Made by a program: the position numbers and the translations under genes. A stretch of DNA of 41,253 nucleotides from Candidatus Hodarchaeota archaeon (GTDB lineage: Archaea; Asgardarchaeota; Heimdallarchaeia; Hodarchaeales; Hodarchaeaceae). Each line of letters starts with the position of its first letter. Position 1 is the first letter of the stretch. The notes beneath the pieces are model-generated. The model ran no database searches, was not told where the DNA came from, and worked only from the letters and a program-made list of their open reading frames with translations. Positions 1-10,019 of the stretch are shown in pieces. Location: assembly GCA_016839625.1 (NCBI GenBank), contig JAEOTY010000334.1:1-41253 (forward strand), given 5' to 3'.

Positions 1-110
1 ATGGCATATTCCCCGAGACATTGCTGGCATTTTGTTATAACTTAAAACACTTGAATAATCTTGTTTCTTACAAATCTAGTCTCATTCATCAGAGTTAAGA
101 CGTTTTAATA

Positions 111-161
111 AGAAAAAAATTTGGAAAAGAGAATGATTAGTCTGGTTAAGACCTAATCATT
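111..161 (-). terminator. Hairpin plus T-run after the chemoreceptor gene
   Basis: Read on the minus strand, a 9-bp stem (AATGATTAG at 132-140 pairing with CTAATCATT at 153-161) covers the stop codon of the chemoreceptor gene. It is followed about 13 nt later by a run of seven T. Archaeal RNA polymerase terminates mainly on T-runs, so the T-run may matter more than the hairpin. The role as terminator is inferred from position and sequence only. Confidence 0.4.
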
Positions 162-2081
162 GAGTGAATCTTTTATTTTGTATTTTGCAACGAGATGTGC
201 CATTTCTTCACCGAGTTTCGTCAGATCTTGCGCTGCAGTAGTCATTTGATTCATAGCTGCAGTTTGTTCTTCTGTTGCAGCAGCTACTTCCTCACTAGAA
301 GCACTGAATTCTTCAGATTGAGCAGCAAAACCTTGTAAGGTCTCTTGTAAGCTAGACACGCTTCCTCCGATATTTGTGACAATTTCCTCTGTCACTTTAC
401 TAATTTGAGCTGAATTGTTTTTAGTTTCTTCTGCTAAACGACGTACGTTGTCAGCAACAACAGCGAATCCTCGGCCATACTCGCCTGCACGAGCAGCTTC
501 AATTGCTGCGTTCAAAGCTAATATGTTTGTTTGACCAGCAATATCCTCAATAACCTGTAGGGTGTTTTCAATATCACCCAGAGATTGATCAACAACATCT
601 GACATTCTGTTTACATCATCAATGGCTTTTGTTGATAAATCAGATTGACTTGCTGCGCCACGACTCACCTGTTGAATTGTAGCAGCAATTTCTTCACTAA
701 GAGCATTTACTTCTTCTGAAGCGGAGGCTAATTCTTCAGCAGACGAAGCAACTTCCTCTGCAGAAGTCTGGGAGCTATAAATGAAAGCGTGGAGATTATC
801 AACCATTTTCGTAAATGAGCGCCCTAATTTTCCGATTTCATCACTTTGTTTTGTATCAATGTCTTTTGTGCCAACAGATAAATCTCCGTTAGCAATTGTT
901 TCCGTCACTCTAGCCATTTTATCAATCGGTCTTGCTAACGACATAGCCATGATAACGGAGCCGATAACCGTTAAAGTTCCCATGACTATTGCAAGTAACA
1001 CTGATGTAAGAATGTGATTATTGATCTCATTATCAACATAAGCAGTTTCTTTTATGTAAAAGAAAGAATAATCCCAATTTTCTGATACTTCAAAATGGGC
1101 AAAATAACTAACCCCACCGATATTAATTCTTTGATAACCATGTGGCAATTCTTTGTTCACAAGACTGTCAAAAATTGGCTTGTTTACAGAATTGGTGGAA
1201 GACATTAATTCACCAAGATCGCTTCCTACAAGAGAACTGTCAAGATGTGTGAAGATGGCACCATCTTTGGTGATACTAAATACCGCTTGCCCTTGGTTTT
1301 CCATTTCTGCTACTATTTCTTCGTGAGTAAAGTCTTCCGCCTCATAGTCATGACCTTCTTCCTCTAGGTGATGGAATAGAACTATTTCAGAGAGTATTTG
1401 GTTCATTGATCCTACTTCATAACCCGCTTTAATCATACCAATGAAAGTGCCATTAGGTAGAACTACTTCTTGAACAATATCCATCAAGTACTGTCCAGTA
1501 CTATCATCATAACCGAACTCAACAAACTGTCCTGTTGCTGAAGCACGAGCTGCGATCCACCAATCTTCATCCTTCTGGAGGAAGTCACCTGGTACTGATT
1601 GTGTACTGGTATAGACATATCCGCGGGCATCAGTGATGAAAATCTCTGCAAAATGCTGGCGTGAAGCAAAATCATTTATATATACGGAAAGATGTGAATC
1701 TAAGTCATTACTTGAATCCCATGCTTTCGCTGTTTTATTATTCTTCATGTTTTCATCATTATCATAGTTTGATCCTTCATAACTGTCCCATAATACTAAT
1801 TTGTCTTGTTCTGTCGCATTTAACGCAGTTCTATAAACTTCTGGATTTTCTGCTAGGGTAACGGTATTTCCCACTGCTTCTAGCAGAAGTTCATCGCTAA
1901 TATGTATTAAATCAATCCCTCTATCCTCTAGGTCATGTTTCATGGAATTATATAGTTCGCTCTGCAGAGTGCTAGTACTTACAATCGTAATTACGGTCAA
2001 AGGAACTATTGACACAACTAGAGCTAGTAAGGCTATTTTAAACGCAATTTTATCAAGTCTAATAATTCTTGGAAGTTTCAC
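153..2081 (-). CDS. Methyl-accepting chemotaxis protein (Cache-HAMP-MCP signal)
   Basis: Membrane chemoreceptor that would sense a ligand outside the cell and signal to a CheA/CheW complex. A first membrane segment lies at about residues 12-34, an extracellular double-Cache-like region at about 40-350, a second membrane segment at about 356-379, then HAMP (about 379-432) and an MCP signalling domain to the end. The signature hairpin tip [16 protein letters not shown] is intact near residue 520, followed by [18 protein letters not shown]. Repeated Ala/Ser/Glu-rich stretches on both helices look like methylation regions. There is no C-terminal receptor-tethering pentapeptide. The start codon is GTG, supported by GAGGTTAGG just upstream. 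No cheA, cheW, cheR or archaellum gene is in the window, so its partners lie elsewhere. It is transcribed divergently from the response regulator. The family assignment is firm; the ligand is unknown. Confidence 0.95.
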   Translation of the reverse strand: MKLPRIIRLDKIAFKIALLALVVSIVPLTVITIVSTSTLQSELYNSMKHDLEDRGIDLIHISDELLLEAVGNTVTLAENPEVYRTALNATEQDKLVLWDSYEGSNYDNDENMKNNKTAKAWDSSNDLDSHLSVYINDFASRQHFAEIFITDARGYVYTSTQSVPGDFLQKDEDWWIAARASATGQFVEFGYDDSTGQYLMDIVQEVVLPNGTFIGMIKAGYEVGSMNQILSEIVLFHHLEEEGHDYEAEDFTHEEIVAEMENQGQAVFSITKDGAIFTHLDSSLVGSDLGELMSSTNSVNKPIFDSLVNKELPHGYQRINIGGVSYFAHFEVSENWDYSFFYIKETAYVDNEINNHILTSVLLAIVMGTLTVIGSVIMAMSLARPIDKMARVTETIANGDLSVGTKDIDTKQSDEIGKLGRSFTKMVDNLHAFIYSSQTSAEEVASSAEELASASEEVNALSEEIAATIQQVSRGAASQSDLSTKAIDDVNRMSDVVDQSLGDIENTLQVIEDIAGQTNILALNAAIEAARAGEYGRGFAVVADNVRRLAEETKNNSAQISKVTEEIVTNIGGSVSSLQETLQGFAAQSEEFSASSEEVAAATEEQTAAMNQMTTAAQDLTKLGEEMAHLVAKYKIKDSLND

Positions 2082-2461
2082 AAACCTAACCTCTATCTCT
2101 TTTAAGTATTGAAATTACTTTCATATTATTATCTAATATGTTATTATAATTCAATTACTAGTAAATATTTAAGATGAATTTCTTATAAACATAACGAAAT
2201 TTAATGCATCGGAATACATTAATTCATTGAAATATTACAAAAAATAGTTCTTACTTACGAAATGTAAGTATTCAAATGGTTTTCAGTTTTAGAATTAAAC
2301 ATCTTCAGTTGTACTTGGCTTCTGATTTCAAAATTTCGAGGATCATTGTTGAATTGAACTAAAGTTCTTTCTTGAGATATTCTGAAAGCTTTTCTGCTTG
2401 GTTAGTTTTTTAAGCAAGCAATGAAAACAATGTTCCAAGGTGTTGTAATCGGGTAAATATA
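2082..2461. other. 380-bp divergent intergenic region
   Basis: This gap separates the chemoreceptor (minus strand) from the response regulator (plus strand) and must hold both promoters. It is very AT-rich with several TATA-like stretches, so no single TATA box can be picked with confidence. The only clear structure is a small inverted repeat at 2252-2270, listed separately. I see no convincing open reading frame or RNA gene. Confidence 0.5.
2252..2270. promoter_or_regulatory. Perfect 7-bp inverted repeat, possible operator
   Basis: TACTTAC and GTAAGTA form a perfect 7-bp inverted repeat around the 5-nt spacer GAAAT. It lies roughly midway between two divergent signal-transduction genes, where an operator would be expected. 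The neighbouring response regulator has a winged-helix-like C-terminus and could bind here. That link is inference; a short palindrome can also occur by chance in AT-rich DNA. Confidence 0.25.
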
Positions 2462-3598
2462 ATGAAAATCTTAGTTGTTGATGACGATATAACTTTCTTG
2501 GATAAGATGGAAAAGCATTTAGAGCTAGACAATCACTCTGTAGTCACGAGTGTTTCCAGTACTGAAGCTCTAGAACAGCTGCAACAAGAAAAATTCGAAT
2601 TGGTTCTTACTGACCTAAAGATGCCTGATTTATCTGGAATTGATTTACTGAAAACAGCTAGACTGGGGGGAAATGATTCAATATTCATTGTTATTACGGG
2701 GTATGGCACAATAGAGTCGGCGGTAGATGCTATCAAAACAGGAGCATATGATTATTTGTTAAAACCCTTCGAATTGGCACTCCTAAAAAAAAAGATTAAA
2801 CAGGTAGAGGATGAATTACGTTTCAGAGAAAGTATCAAAATGCCTCAGATTCTTGAAAGATTAACAAAATTAGAAGATTTTGATTTAAGTTCATTTAAAG
2901 ATGATTTTCCCTCACCCTTCCTCGTAATTTCAGATATAAATCCTGAAATCATTATTAAGAGGTTTGACCTAAATCCAGCTACTCCGTTGTGGCTTAGTTT
3001 TGATGAGGAGAATGGTACAATACTTCTATCTAAGCTTAATTCCTTAAAATCAAGGATTGAAAATTTTGCTGTACAAAATCCCAAAGGAACTATCATTCTG
3101 AAAGGGATTGAAATACTATCTCGATTCCATGACTGGGATAGCATCAAACAATTCCTCCATTATATTCAAACCGAAGTTCTCTCTTCAAAGTTAACTTTAC
3201 TGATTCTAATTGAGAAATTATCCCCATTACCATCCCCTTCTCCAGCTCTCTATTATGATGCTCTTTCATCATTTGTAAGCACAGCATTTAACAAATTGGT
3301 AGAAATAATATCTCATTCTGTGAGGAAAAACATCATTTTACTCCTAAGAACCCTAGATGATCTTGTACTTAGTTTTAATGAAATTCTCAAAAAATTGGCA
3401 ATTGATAATTCAAGTATTCTTGCTTTTCACCTAAAAAAATTAGTTAAAGAAGAGATTCTAATCAAGGAAAAATCCTCTTATAGCTTATCTTCTAAAGGGC
3501 AGTATGTTGCTGATGTAATTAATATTTTGGAGAAATTAGGGGAACATGGTCCATTATCACCCATTAAAATATTTAGAATTCCCCATCTCCAGTTTTGA
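2462..3598 (+). CDS. Response regulator: REC - DUF835-like - winged helix
   Basis: Two-component output protein. The receiver domain (about 1-120) is complete: acidic cluster D7-D9, phosphoacceptor D51 in LTDLKMPDLSG, switch T79 and K101 in LLKPF. The middle (about 145-265) resembles DUF835, a domain of archaeal signalling proteins, with the stretch GTIILKGIEILSRF followed by a helix and a hydrophobic strand. The last about 80 residues look like a winged helix: a region rich in SILAFHLKKLVKEEILIKE, then SLSSKGQYVADVI, as in ArsR-like regulators. It therefore probably regulates transcription. It sits 79 bp upstream of the histidine kinase on the same strand and is its likely partner. The REC call is firm, the DUF835 and winged-helix calls are by pattern only. 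Confidence 0.85.
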   Translation: MKILVVDDDITFLDKMEKHLELDNHSVVTSVSSTEALEQLQQEKFELVLTDLKMPDLSGIDLLKTARLGGNDSIFIVITGYGTIESAVDAIKTGAYDYLLKPFELALLKKKIKQVEDELRFRESIKMPQILERLTKLEDFDLSSFKDDFPSPFLVISDINPEIIIKRFDLNPATPLWLSFDEENGTILLSKLNSLKSRIENFAVQNPKGTIILKGIEILSRFHDWDSIKQFLHYIQTEVLSSKLTLLILIEKLSPLPSPSPALYYDALSSFVSTAFNKLVEIISHSVRKNIILLLRTLDDLVLSFNEILKKLAIDNSSILAFHLKKLVKEEILIKEKSSYSLSSKGQYVADVINILEKLGEHGPLSPIKIFRIPHLQF

Positions 3599-3677
3599 AA
3601 TCGCCTATCAACGAAGAAATTAATATCCTTGGTAATGTGACATCTGAAATATCTATGTTTAAGAGAGGTATCAATCA

Positions 3678-6068
3678 ATGAACCTTGGAAATGACTCTGA
3701 GATAAAGTTCGAAAATAAAGATGAACCTGTTTATATTCGGAACCTTGAAAAAATATTGGTTGAAGAAAAATTATCGGATAATACGAGGGATACATTAAAG
3801 ATTGCTATCAGAAAATTCAAACAGTCTGTAGAGTTTCTAAAACGTAGAACTGCAGAATTAGTGGAGAATGAGCAAAAATTTAAAGCGTTCGCTCAATTGG
3901 GGCATTGGGAATGGGACCTTTTAACGAACAAGATAGAATTATCAGAAGAAGCCCAAAAAATTTACCAGCTTAATAAAAGAAGGGTCGATTTGTCCATTGT
4001 TATGGATATGATCCATTCTGAAGACAAAACAAAAGTACAAGAAGCTATTGATAGAACAATAAAGTATTATGAAACAGTTCCAGTGGAATGCCGAATTATT
4101 ACTCCCAAAGGTATCGAAAAGTGGCTCAGGGCTGATGAACATGCTATTATTGGAGAATCAGGGGATGTAGAGAAAGTATTTGGATATATTATGGATATTA
4201 CCGATCGAAAGAATGCTGAAATACAACTACAGGAGAATGAGGAGAAATATCGTCTTTTAATCGAAAATCTAGGAGAAGGAATCGGGATTGTTGATACAGA
4301 GGAGAATTTCTTATTTTGCAATCATGTTACGGACGAAATTTTTGGTGTTCTTCAAGGAAAACTCGTGAATCGAAATTTAGCAGAGTTTGTGAATCAAGAA
4401 ACGTTACAATTCATCAAAGATCAAACTAAAATGCGGCAAAATGGAAAAAAAACTACTTATGAAATCGAAATAATCCGACCAAGTGGGGAGACACGTCAAA
4501 TTGTCGTCACAGGCACTCCTCAATTCGATAAGGAGGGGTACTTGACTGGCACCTTTGGAGTTATTGTTGATATCACTGAGAAAAAGCAAATCGAGAATGC
4601 ATTATTGGAGAGTGAAGAAAGATTAAGGAGTTTTATGGATTCTGCTACTGATGCTTTTGTACTTTTAGATCCAAAATTTAAAGTTATTGAAGTAAACAAA
4701 ACTGCGTTAGACACGATTGGTCTTGAAAAACCAGATGTATTAAACAATTATTATGGTAATTTTATACCTGATTTTGAGGAATCCGAACCATTTCTTAATT
4801 ATATGGAGGTTTTAAGATCAGGAAATCCAATTATTATGGATGAATACATTCCTCATTCAAAATTTGGTGAGAAATACTATAATGTTAAGATTTTCAGAGT
4901 TGGTGATGGACTTGGTATTATCGCAACTGATATAACTGAGCATAAACAAGCAGATCAGGCACTACAAAAGAGTGAGGAGAATTTACGTCAAATTATTAAG
5001 AATATGCCTGTAATGCTCGATGCTTTTGATGAAAACAACAGAATTTTAGTCTGGAACCGAGAAAGTGAACGGGTCACTGGATATACTGAAAAAGAAATGA
5101 TTGAAGATCCAAATCCTTTATCAAAACTATATCCTGATCCAGTATTCTTCTCTAAACTTATGAAAGAATGGGTTGAAAGAGGGGATTCTTTCTATAATTG
5201 GGAGATTGATGTTACTCATAAAGATGGTACTAAAAGAACTGTTTCATGGTCCAATATATCCAAACATTTTCCAATTCCAGGTTGGAGGTCTTGGGCAGTT
5301 GGAGTTGACATCACTGACCGGAAGATGATGGAGGAAGAGCTTCTCGAAAAGCGAAAACTAGCTGCACTGGGACAAATGGCAGCAGGTCTTGCTCATGAGC
5401 TCAACACTCCCCTAGCTAATATTAATTTGACAACAGATTACCTCCTTAACTTAGTTAATAACGGTGAAACACGGTTTAAAGATAGTGTACTAGTGGTAAA
5501 TGAGCTTAATGATATCAAACAACAGGCCAACTTTTGTGTACAAATTGTAAAGGATCTTCTTCTATTTTCCCGAAAAATAGATATTTTTGCAACAAGTTTT
5601 AATGCCAAATCTTTTTTCTCAGAGATTATCTCCTCCCCTACAATCGGAACGAGTATAAAAGAGAAGAATATTGCAATTGTATTAGAAATTCATGAAGATG
5701 TGATTATGGTTGGTGATCAAGTACTCCTTAGTCAATGTTTTCAGAACATAATCAGCAATTCCTTTGATGCCTTCAGCTCATTTCATGAAAATCCGGCAAT
5801 AATTATTTCACTCGAAGAACAAGAGAAGAATATCGAAGTGTGTGTAAAAGACAATGGAGAGGGTATTAAGGAGGAACATATCACTAAGGTTTTCGAACCC
5901 TTCTTCACTACGAAAAAGGTGGGACATGGCACAGGCCTTGGATTATCTATAGCAAGAGGAATCGTCGAAAGACATAATGGTCAAATATCGGTTATCAGCA
6001 CTCGTGGGGAAGGAACAGAGGTAAAGATAACAATACCTAAAGAGATCAACAAATTACTCGAAAAATAG
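3678..6068 (+). CDS. Sensor histidine kinase with four PAS domains
   Basis: Probable soluble sensor kinase; no membrane segment is visible. After a helical N-terminus, four PAS domains follow at roughly 70-180, 188-301, 307-421 and 430-548. Their boundaries are marked by repeated linker motifs such as DITDRKNAE, DITEKKQIE, DITEHKQAD and DITDRKMME. HisKA carries the phosphoaccepting H573 in LAHELNTPLANI. The HATPase_c domain has the N box (NIISNSFDA), G1 (DNGEGI), F box (FEPFFTTK) and G2 (GTGLGLSIA). The sequence GAGGT about 9 nt upstream supports the ATG. It follows the response regulator in the same orientation and very likely phosphorylates it. The signal sensed by the PAS domains cannot be told from sequence. 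Confidence 0.93.
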   Translation: MNLGNDSEIKFENKDEPVYIRNLEKILVEEKLSDNTRDTLKIAIRKFKQSVEFLKRRTAELVENEQKFKAFAQLGHWEWDLLTNKIELSEEAQKIYQLNKRRVDLSIVMDMIHSEDKTKVQEAIDRTIKYYETVPVECRIITPKGIEKWLRADEHAIIGESGDVEKVFGYIMDITDRKNAEIQLQENEEKYRLLIENLGEGIGIVDTEENFLFCNHVTDEIFGVLQGKLVNRNLAEFVNQETLQFIKDQTKMRQNGKKTTYEIEIIRPSGETRQIVVTGTPQFDKEGYLTGTFGVIVDITEKKQIENALLESEERLRSFMDSATDAFVLLDPKFKVIEVNKTALDTIGLEKPDVLNNYYGNFIPDFEESEPFLNYMEVLRSGNPIIMDEYIPHSKFGEKYYNVKIFRVGDGLGIIATDITEHKQADQALQKSEENLRQIIKNMPVMLDAFDENNRILVWNRESERVTGYTEKEMIEDPNPLSKLYPDPVFFSKLMKEWVERGDSFYNWEIDVTHKDGTKRTVSWSNISKHFPIPGWRSWAVGVDITDRKMMEEELLEKRKLAALGQMAAGLAHELNTPLANINLTTDYLLNLVNNGETRFKDSVLVVNELNDIKQQANFCVQIVKDLLLFSRKIDIFATSFNAKSFFSEIISSPTIGTSIKEKNIAIVLEIHEDVIMVGDQVLLSQCFQNIISNSFDAFSSFHENPAIIISLEEQEKNIEVCVKDNGEGIKEEHITKVFEPFFTTKKVGHGTGLGLSIARGIVERHNGQISVISTRGEGTEVKITIPKEINKLLEK

Positions 6069-6184
6069 GTTCAATTTTTGATAGGGTAATCAATTCGTTT
6101 CATTCAACAAAATCGATTATCATTGTGTGAAAATATTCTTGATTCATCTATTTCTGTTTTTCTAATTCGTCGTGGATGCCCTTT

Positions 6185-6201
6185 GGAAAAGCATTTTAAA
6201 A
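6185..6201 (+). promoter_or_regulatory. BRE/TATA-like promoter for the S9 peptidase operon
   Basis: GGAAAAGC followed by ATTTTAAAA has the layout of an archaeal BRE plus TATA box. It lies about 50 bp before the peptidase start, which would give a 5' leader of roughly 25 nt. It is the best match in the 180-bp gap after the kinase gene. Called by eye. Confidence 0.4.
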
Positions 6202-6248
6202 AAGACAAAAAGGCCCTTGTAGACACTTATATCCAAATGTGATTCACT

Positions 6249-8294
6249 ATGGCAATTAATAGCGAAGATTTTGTAAAGTTAAAATTCCTCGACTCACCTA
6301 CTCTTTCTCCAGATGGTAGAAAATTAGTTTTTGCAATGAAGAAGGTAAATCAAAAGAAAAACCAATATAAAAGTTCTCTTTACCTGAAAACTTCTGAGGA
6401 GAAGGAAATTAGGCGTTTCTCTCATGGTACACATATTGATACTGCTCCACAATTTTCACCATCGGGAGAATATTTAGCTTTCCTTTCTTCTCGTGAGGAA
6501 AAGGTAATACAAGTATTTGTTATGTCTGTAGATGGGGGTGAAGCCATAAGGGTGACTACTTTTCCTCGAGGGGTTATGGGATTCGCGTGGAGTCATGATA
6601 GCAAGTTAATTCATGTCATAGCTCGTGTGAACGAAGAAGAATTAGAATTAATCTTAAATCCAAAGGAACCACCATCGTTTGTGTTGGAATCAATAAAATT
6701 TAAAGAATACCAAACTAAAAAGAAACAGCGACACGCTCTGAGAATTGACCCCCGAGTTATCAAGAGTGGTTATTATCGTGAAGGGACAGCGTATTTGGAT
6801 GGCCGTTTTATACAACCGTTCGTTGTTGATATTTCAGAATTCGATCGTTACTTAGAGCAAAAAAAACCAATGAAAGCCATACATTTAGGTGAACATGGTT
6901 ATCATTTTAGTTTAGGAACCTTTCATCTAGATGATACAGAGGTTTATTTATCCAAGTTTAAAGGGGATCCGAGTGTTTCTTTAGAACAAGAAATATTGAA
7001 AATTAAAATTTCTGATCCAACTGATAGAATTGTCTTAGGAACAGTATTTGGTTTTATAGAGAATTTTCAATTATCACCTAATGGAAAATATTTCTCTTTT
7101 CATGCCATTAGAGAAGAGAAAATCGTTTATGATGATTCTCAAATCTTCCTCTTCGATCTTGAGAAAGGAGAATCTGGTAATTTTATCTGTATTACTGAAG
7201 ATTATAATCGTTCAGCGATTCAATCACGTTGGCTTGATAAGAATAATCTCCTATTCCTAAGTCCAAGTGATGGAAAAATAAACATTCATAAAATCGATAT
7301 TATAACAAAAAAAGTTTCATCAGTTGTTGAAGGGGATAGAAATATCAATTTCTTTGCAATTTCACAAAATGGAACTCGTCTGACGTATGAGGTTTCTCAT
7401 GCATCCTTTCCCAGCGATATTTTTTGGAGTAATGTAGATGGATCAGAAGAGGAACGGGTAACTGAAGTAAACAAACAATATTTGGAAACCCATGAACCTG
7501 CAGAAGCGGAAGTATTTATTTACGAAAAAGACGGAATTAATTTCCAAGGTTGGGTGTTAATTCCAACAGGATGTAATCGTCAGGATAAAATACCTGTAGT
7601 ATTAGAGATTCATGGTGGCCCTGCTGTAATGTGGACTCCACATGAAAAAACCATGTGGCATGAATGGAATACTCTTGCATCAAAAGGTTACGCAGTAGTG
7701 TTTTGCAATCCACGTGGTTCTAATGGATATGGTATTGAGTTTCGGTCTGCTGTTTTTAAAAATTGGGGAGATCTTGCTGCAAATGATATTCTTGAAGCCT
7801 TAGATTGCGCATTTATTAAATATTCTTTCCTAGACCCAGATAGAGTCGCTGTTACTGGTGGGAGTTACGGAGGGTATATGACATCATGGTTGGTCACCAA
7901 TACTAATCGTTTTAAAGCCGCAATCACTCAGAGAGGTGTCTATGAATTTGTTGCTTTCGGTACGACCACAGATATTCCTATTTGGTTTGAAAAACAGTAT
8001 GAAGGTGAAATTATTGAACGTCTAGATGATATTTGGAAAGATTCTCCTGCTGCTCATATTAAGAATCTCCAAACTCCTTTACTTATTATACATTCGGAAA
8101 ATGATTTTCGTGTGCCAATTGTGAACGCTGAACAATTATTTTGGCTGGGTAAGCGATACGGTAAGATTATAGAATTTGTTCGCTATCCCCGAGATGGACA
8201 TGAACTTTCGCGAAGTGGTGAACCACGACATATAATTGATCGCATTAATAGGATTAGCAACTGGATTGAAAAGTACATTAAATCAAATTCTTGA
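6249..8294 (+). CDS. S9 family peptidase (acylaminoacyl-peptidase/DPP-like)
   Basis: Serine peptidase of the prolyl oligopeptidase family, which cleaves short peptides or N-blocked amino acids. The N-terminal about 420 residues look like a seven-bladed propeller, with repeats of the type LSPDGRKLVFA, FSPSGEYLAFLSS and LSPNGKYFSFHA. The C-terminal part is an alpha/beta hydrolase. The catalytic triad is visible: S539 in GGSYGGYM, D619 in HSENDFRVP and H651 in RDGHELS; EIHGGP supplies the oxyanion region. There is no signal peptide, so it should be cytosolic. The 681-residue length is normal for the family. A gamma-glutamyltranspeptidase starts 10 bp downstream, suggesting a shared peptide-catabolism transcript. 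The exact substrate class within S9 is uncertain. Confidence 0.93.
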   Translation: MAINSEDFVKLKFLDSPTLSPDGRKLVFAMKKVNQKKNQYKSSLYLKTSEEKEIRRFSHGTHIDTAPQFSPSGEYLAFLSSREEKVIQVFVMSVDGGEAIRVTTFPRGVMGFAWSHDSKLIHVIARVNEEELELILNPKEPPSFVLESIKFKEYQTKKKQRHALRIDPRVIKSGYYREGTAYLDGRFIQPFVVDISEFDRYLEQKKPMKAIHLGEHGYHFSLGTFHLDDTEVYLSKFKGDPSVSLEQEILKIKISDPTDRIVLGTVFGFIENFQLSPNGKYFSFHAIREEKIVYDDSQIFLFDLEKGESGNFICITEDYNRSAIQSRWLDKNNLLFLSPSDGKINIHKIDIITKKVSSVVEGDRNINFFAISQNGTRLTYEVSHASFPSDIFWSNVDGSEEERVTEVNKQYLETHEPAEAEVFIYEKDGINFQGWVLIPTGCNRQDKIPVVLEIHGGPAVMWTPHEKTMWHEWNTLASKGYAVVFCNPRGSNGYGIEFRSAVFKNWGDLAANDILEALDCAFIKYSFLDPDRVAVTGGSYGGYMTSWLVTNTNRFKAAITQRGVYEFVAFGTTTDIPIWFEKQYEGEIIERLDDIWKDSPAAHIKNLQTPLLIIHSENDFRVPIVNAEQLFWLGKRYGKIIEFVRYPRDGHELSRSGEPRHIIDRINRISNWIEKYIKSNS

Positions 8295-8304
8295 AGTGTT
8301 TCAA

Positions 8305-9921
8305 ATGGCAGTAAACTTTTGGCGGCGTCCTCAATCTGGTTGTTCCGCAGTACATGCACGTAACGGTTTGGTAGCTTCTTCTCAACCTCTTTCATCTTCA
8401 GTGGGTATTCAGATTCTTCAAGAAGGTGGAACAGCCTGTGATGCAATCGTAGCAATGGCAGCAGTATTAAATGTTGTTGAACCTTTCTCAACAGGTGTTG
8501 GTGGAGATGCATTCGCTCTAATATATGAACCTGGTGAAAAAAGCCCAAAAGCCATAAATGGATCAGGATTTTCTCCAAAAAATTTATCTTACGAATATAT
8601 TGTTGAGGAAAGAGGTTTCAAACAGATGCCTCTCACTGGAGTTATTCCAATTACTGTTCCTGGGGCAGTTAATGCTTGGGAATCGATTCATAAAAAGTTT
8701 GGAAAACTTCCTTGGAGCGATTTACTTAAACCAGCTATCAAATATGCACGAGATGGATTTCCTGTTAGTCCTGTAATCGCCCAGGTTTGGAATGAACTAG
8801 TACCCAAACTTCTTGCTCATGAAGGGGGAAAACAAGTATATCTTATCAATGGGGAGCGCGCTCCTCACGTAGGAGAAGTTTTTAAAAACACTGCACTTGC
8901 TTCCACGTTAGAAATTCTCGCCAAAGAAGGATCTGATGCTTTTTATCGAGGTGAAATCCGAAATAAGATTGTAAAATTTCTGCAAAAAGAAGGAGGGTAT
9001 CTTGAAGAATCCGATTTCGAAAATTTCCAAGCGGAATGGACTGAACCTATTTCTCGAGAAGTTTATAATAATATAATTTGGGAACATGGTCCGAATGGCC
9101 AAGGTTTAGTGACTCTTCTTATTCTCAGCATTGTTGAAGAGTTAGATATCAGTAGATATCCTCTTAATTCAGTAGATTATTTACATTCTTTAATTGAAGC
9201 AAAAAAGCTAGCTTTTGCGGATGCTTTTGCTTATATCGCAGACCCTACATATATGGAAGTTTCTCTCTCCAAGTTCCTATCTGAAGAGTATGCCCAAGCC
9301 CATGCTAGTCAGGTCAATCCTAGACAGGCAATGAGACAATTGCCAGCTCCGCTTGATATTAGTAACGATACTGTATATTTAACAGCTATTGATAAAGATG
9401 GATTAGCTGTTTCTTTTATTAATTCATTATTTTATGGTTTTGGTTCTGGGATTGTAGACCCACAAACAGGTATTGCATTTCAGAATCGTGGGGCGGGTTT
9501 CTCACTTCAAAATGGTCACCCTAATCAATATGCACCAAACAAGCGGCCATTTCACACAATTATCCCAGCTATGATTACCTCCACTGAAGGTGAATTACTA
9601 TATTCGTTTGGAGTAATGGGAGGTCATCATCAACCACAAGGTCAATCACAAGTGTTTCTTAATCTTATTTTGCATGAGATGGATCCTCAGGAAGCCATTA
9701 GCTGCTCTAGATTCCACCACGACCAAACGACAAATACTGTTGCCCTAGAAGAACCTATAGAAGTTGGTATTAGGACTAAACTAAGGCAAAAAGGTCATAA
9801 AATTGTCGACTGTGTTGGTACTAACTTTGGTGGAGGACAAATCATTCAGCGGAATTCATCAAATGGCTGCTATATAGGCGGATCTGATCCCCGTAAAGAT
9901 GGCCAAGCCCAAGGATATTAG
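8305..9921 (+). CDS. Gamma-glutamyltranspeptidase-like Ntn hydrolase
   Basis: Member of the gamma-glutamyltransferase family, which removes or transfers gamma-glutamyl groups from glutathione-like compounds or other amides after autocleavage. The N-terminal half has AVHARNGLVASSQPLSS and the glycine-rich GVGGDAFALIY. The predicted autocleavage and nucleophile residue is T356 in SNDTVYLTAID, followed by SLFYGFGSGIV. GVMGGHHQPQGQSQV lies near the end. The classical TTH after the nucleophile is TVY here, a variant I recall from soluble bacterial and archaeal members. There is no signal peptide, unlike secreted GGTs. I chose ATG 8305 because the longer reading frame (8236) would overlap the S9 peptidase and lacks homology before MAVNFWRRP. 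It is 10 bp after the S9 peptidase, likely co-transcribed. Confidence 0.9.
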   Translation: MAVNFWRRPQSGCSAVHARNGLVASSQPLSSSVGIQILQEGGTACDAIVAMAAVLNVVEPFSTGVGGDAFALIYEPGEKSPKAINGSGFSPKNLSYEYIVEERGFKQMPLTGVIPITVPGAVNAWESIHKKFGKLPWSDLLKPAIKYARDGFPVSPVIAQVWNELVPKLLAHEGGKQVYLINGERAPHVGEVFKNTALASTLEILAKEGSDAFYRGEIRNKIVKFLQKEGGYLEESDFENFQAEWTEPISREVYNNIIWEHGPNGQGLVTLLILSIVEELDISRYPLNSVDYLHSLIEAKKLAFADAFAYIADPTYMEVSLSKFLSEEYAQAHASQVNPRQAMRQLPAPLDISNDTVYLTAIDKDGLAVSFINSLFYGFGSGIVDPQTGIAFQNRGAGFSLQNGHPNQYAPNKRPFHTIIPAMITSTEGELLYSFGVMGGHHQPQGQSQVFLNLILHEMDPQEAISCSRFHHDQTTNTVALEEPIEVGIRTKLRQKGHKIVDCVGTNFGGGQIIQRNSSNGCYIGGSDPRKDGQAQGY

Positions 9922-10019
9922 ATTTTTTGACTAAAGTTGAAAACAATAAGGAAGATTTTAAATTATAAAACAAGAATAAGTGATCAGATTCTAGAGAATC
10001 CTTTATTAAAGTGGTTTTA

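Noticed and set aside
1-98. Short frames open at the left edge (for example frames ending at 40, 45 and 98)
   Set aside because: They could be the end of a plus-strand gene cut by the window, but none shows a recognisable motif and all are 12-32 codons long.
8183-8578. Minus-strand ORF of 131 aa over the S9/GGT junction
   Set aside because: It is a shadow of two well-supported genes on the other strand and has a low-complexity His/Leu composition.
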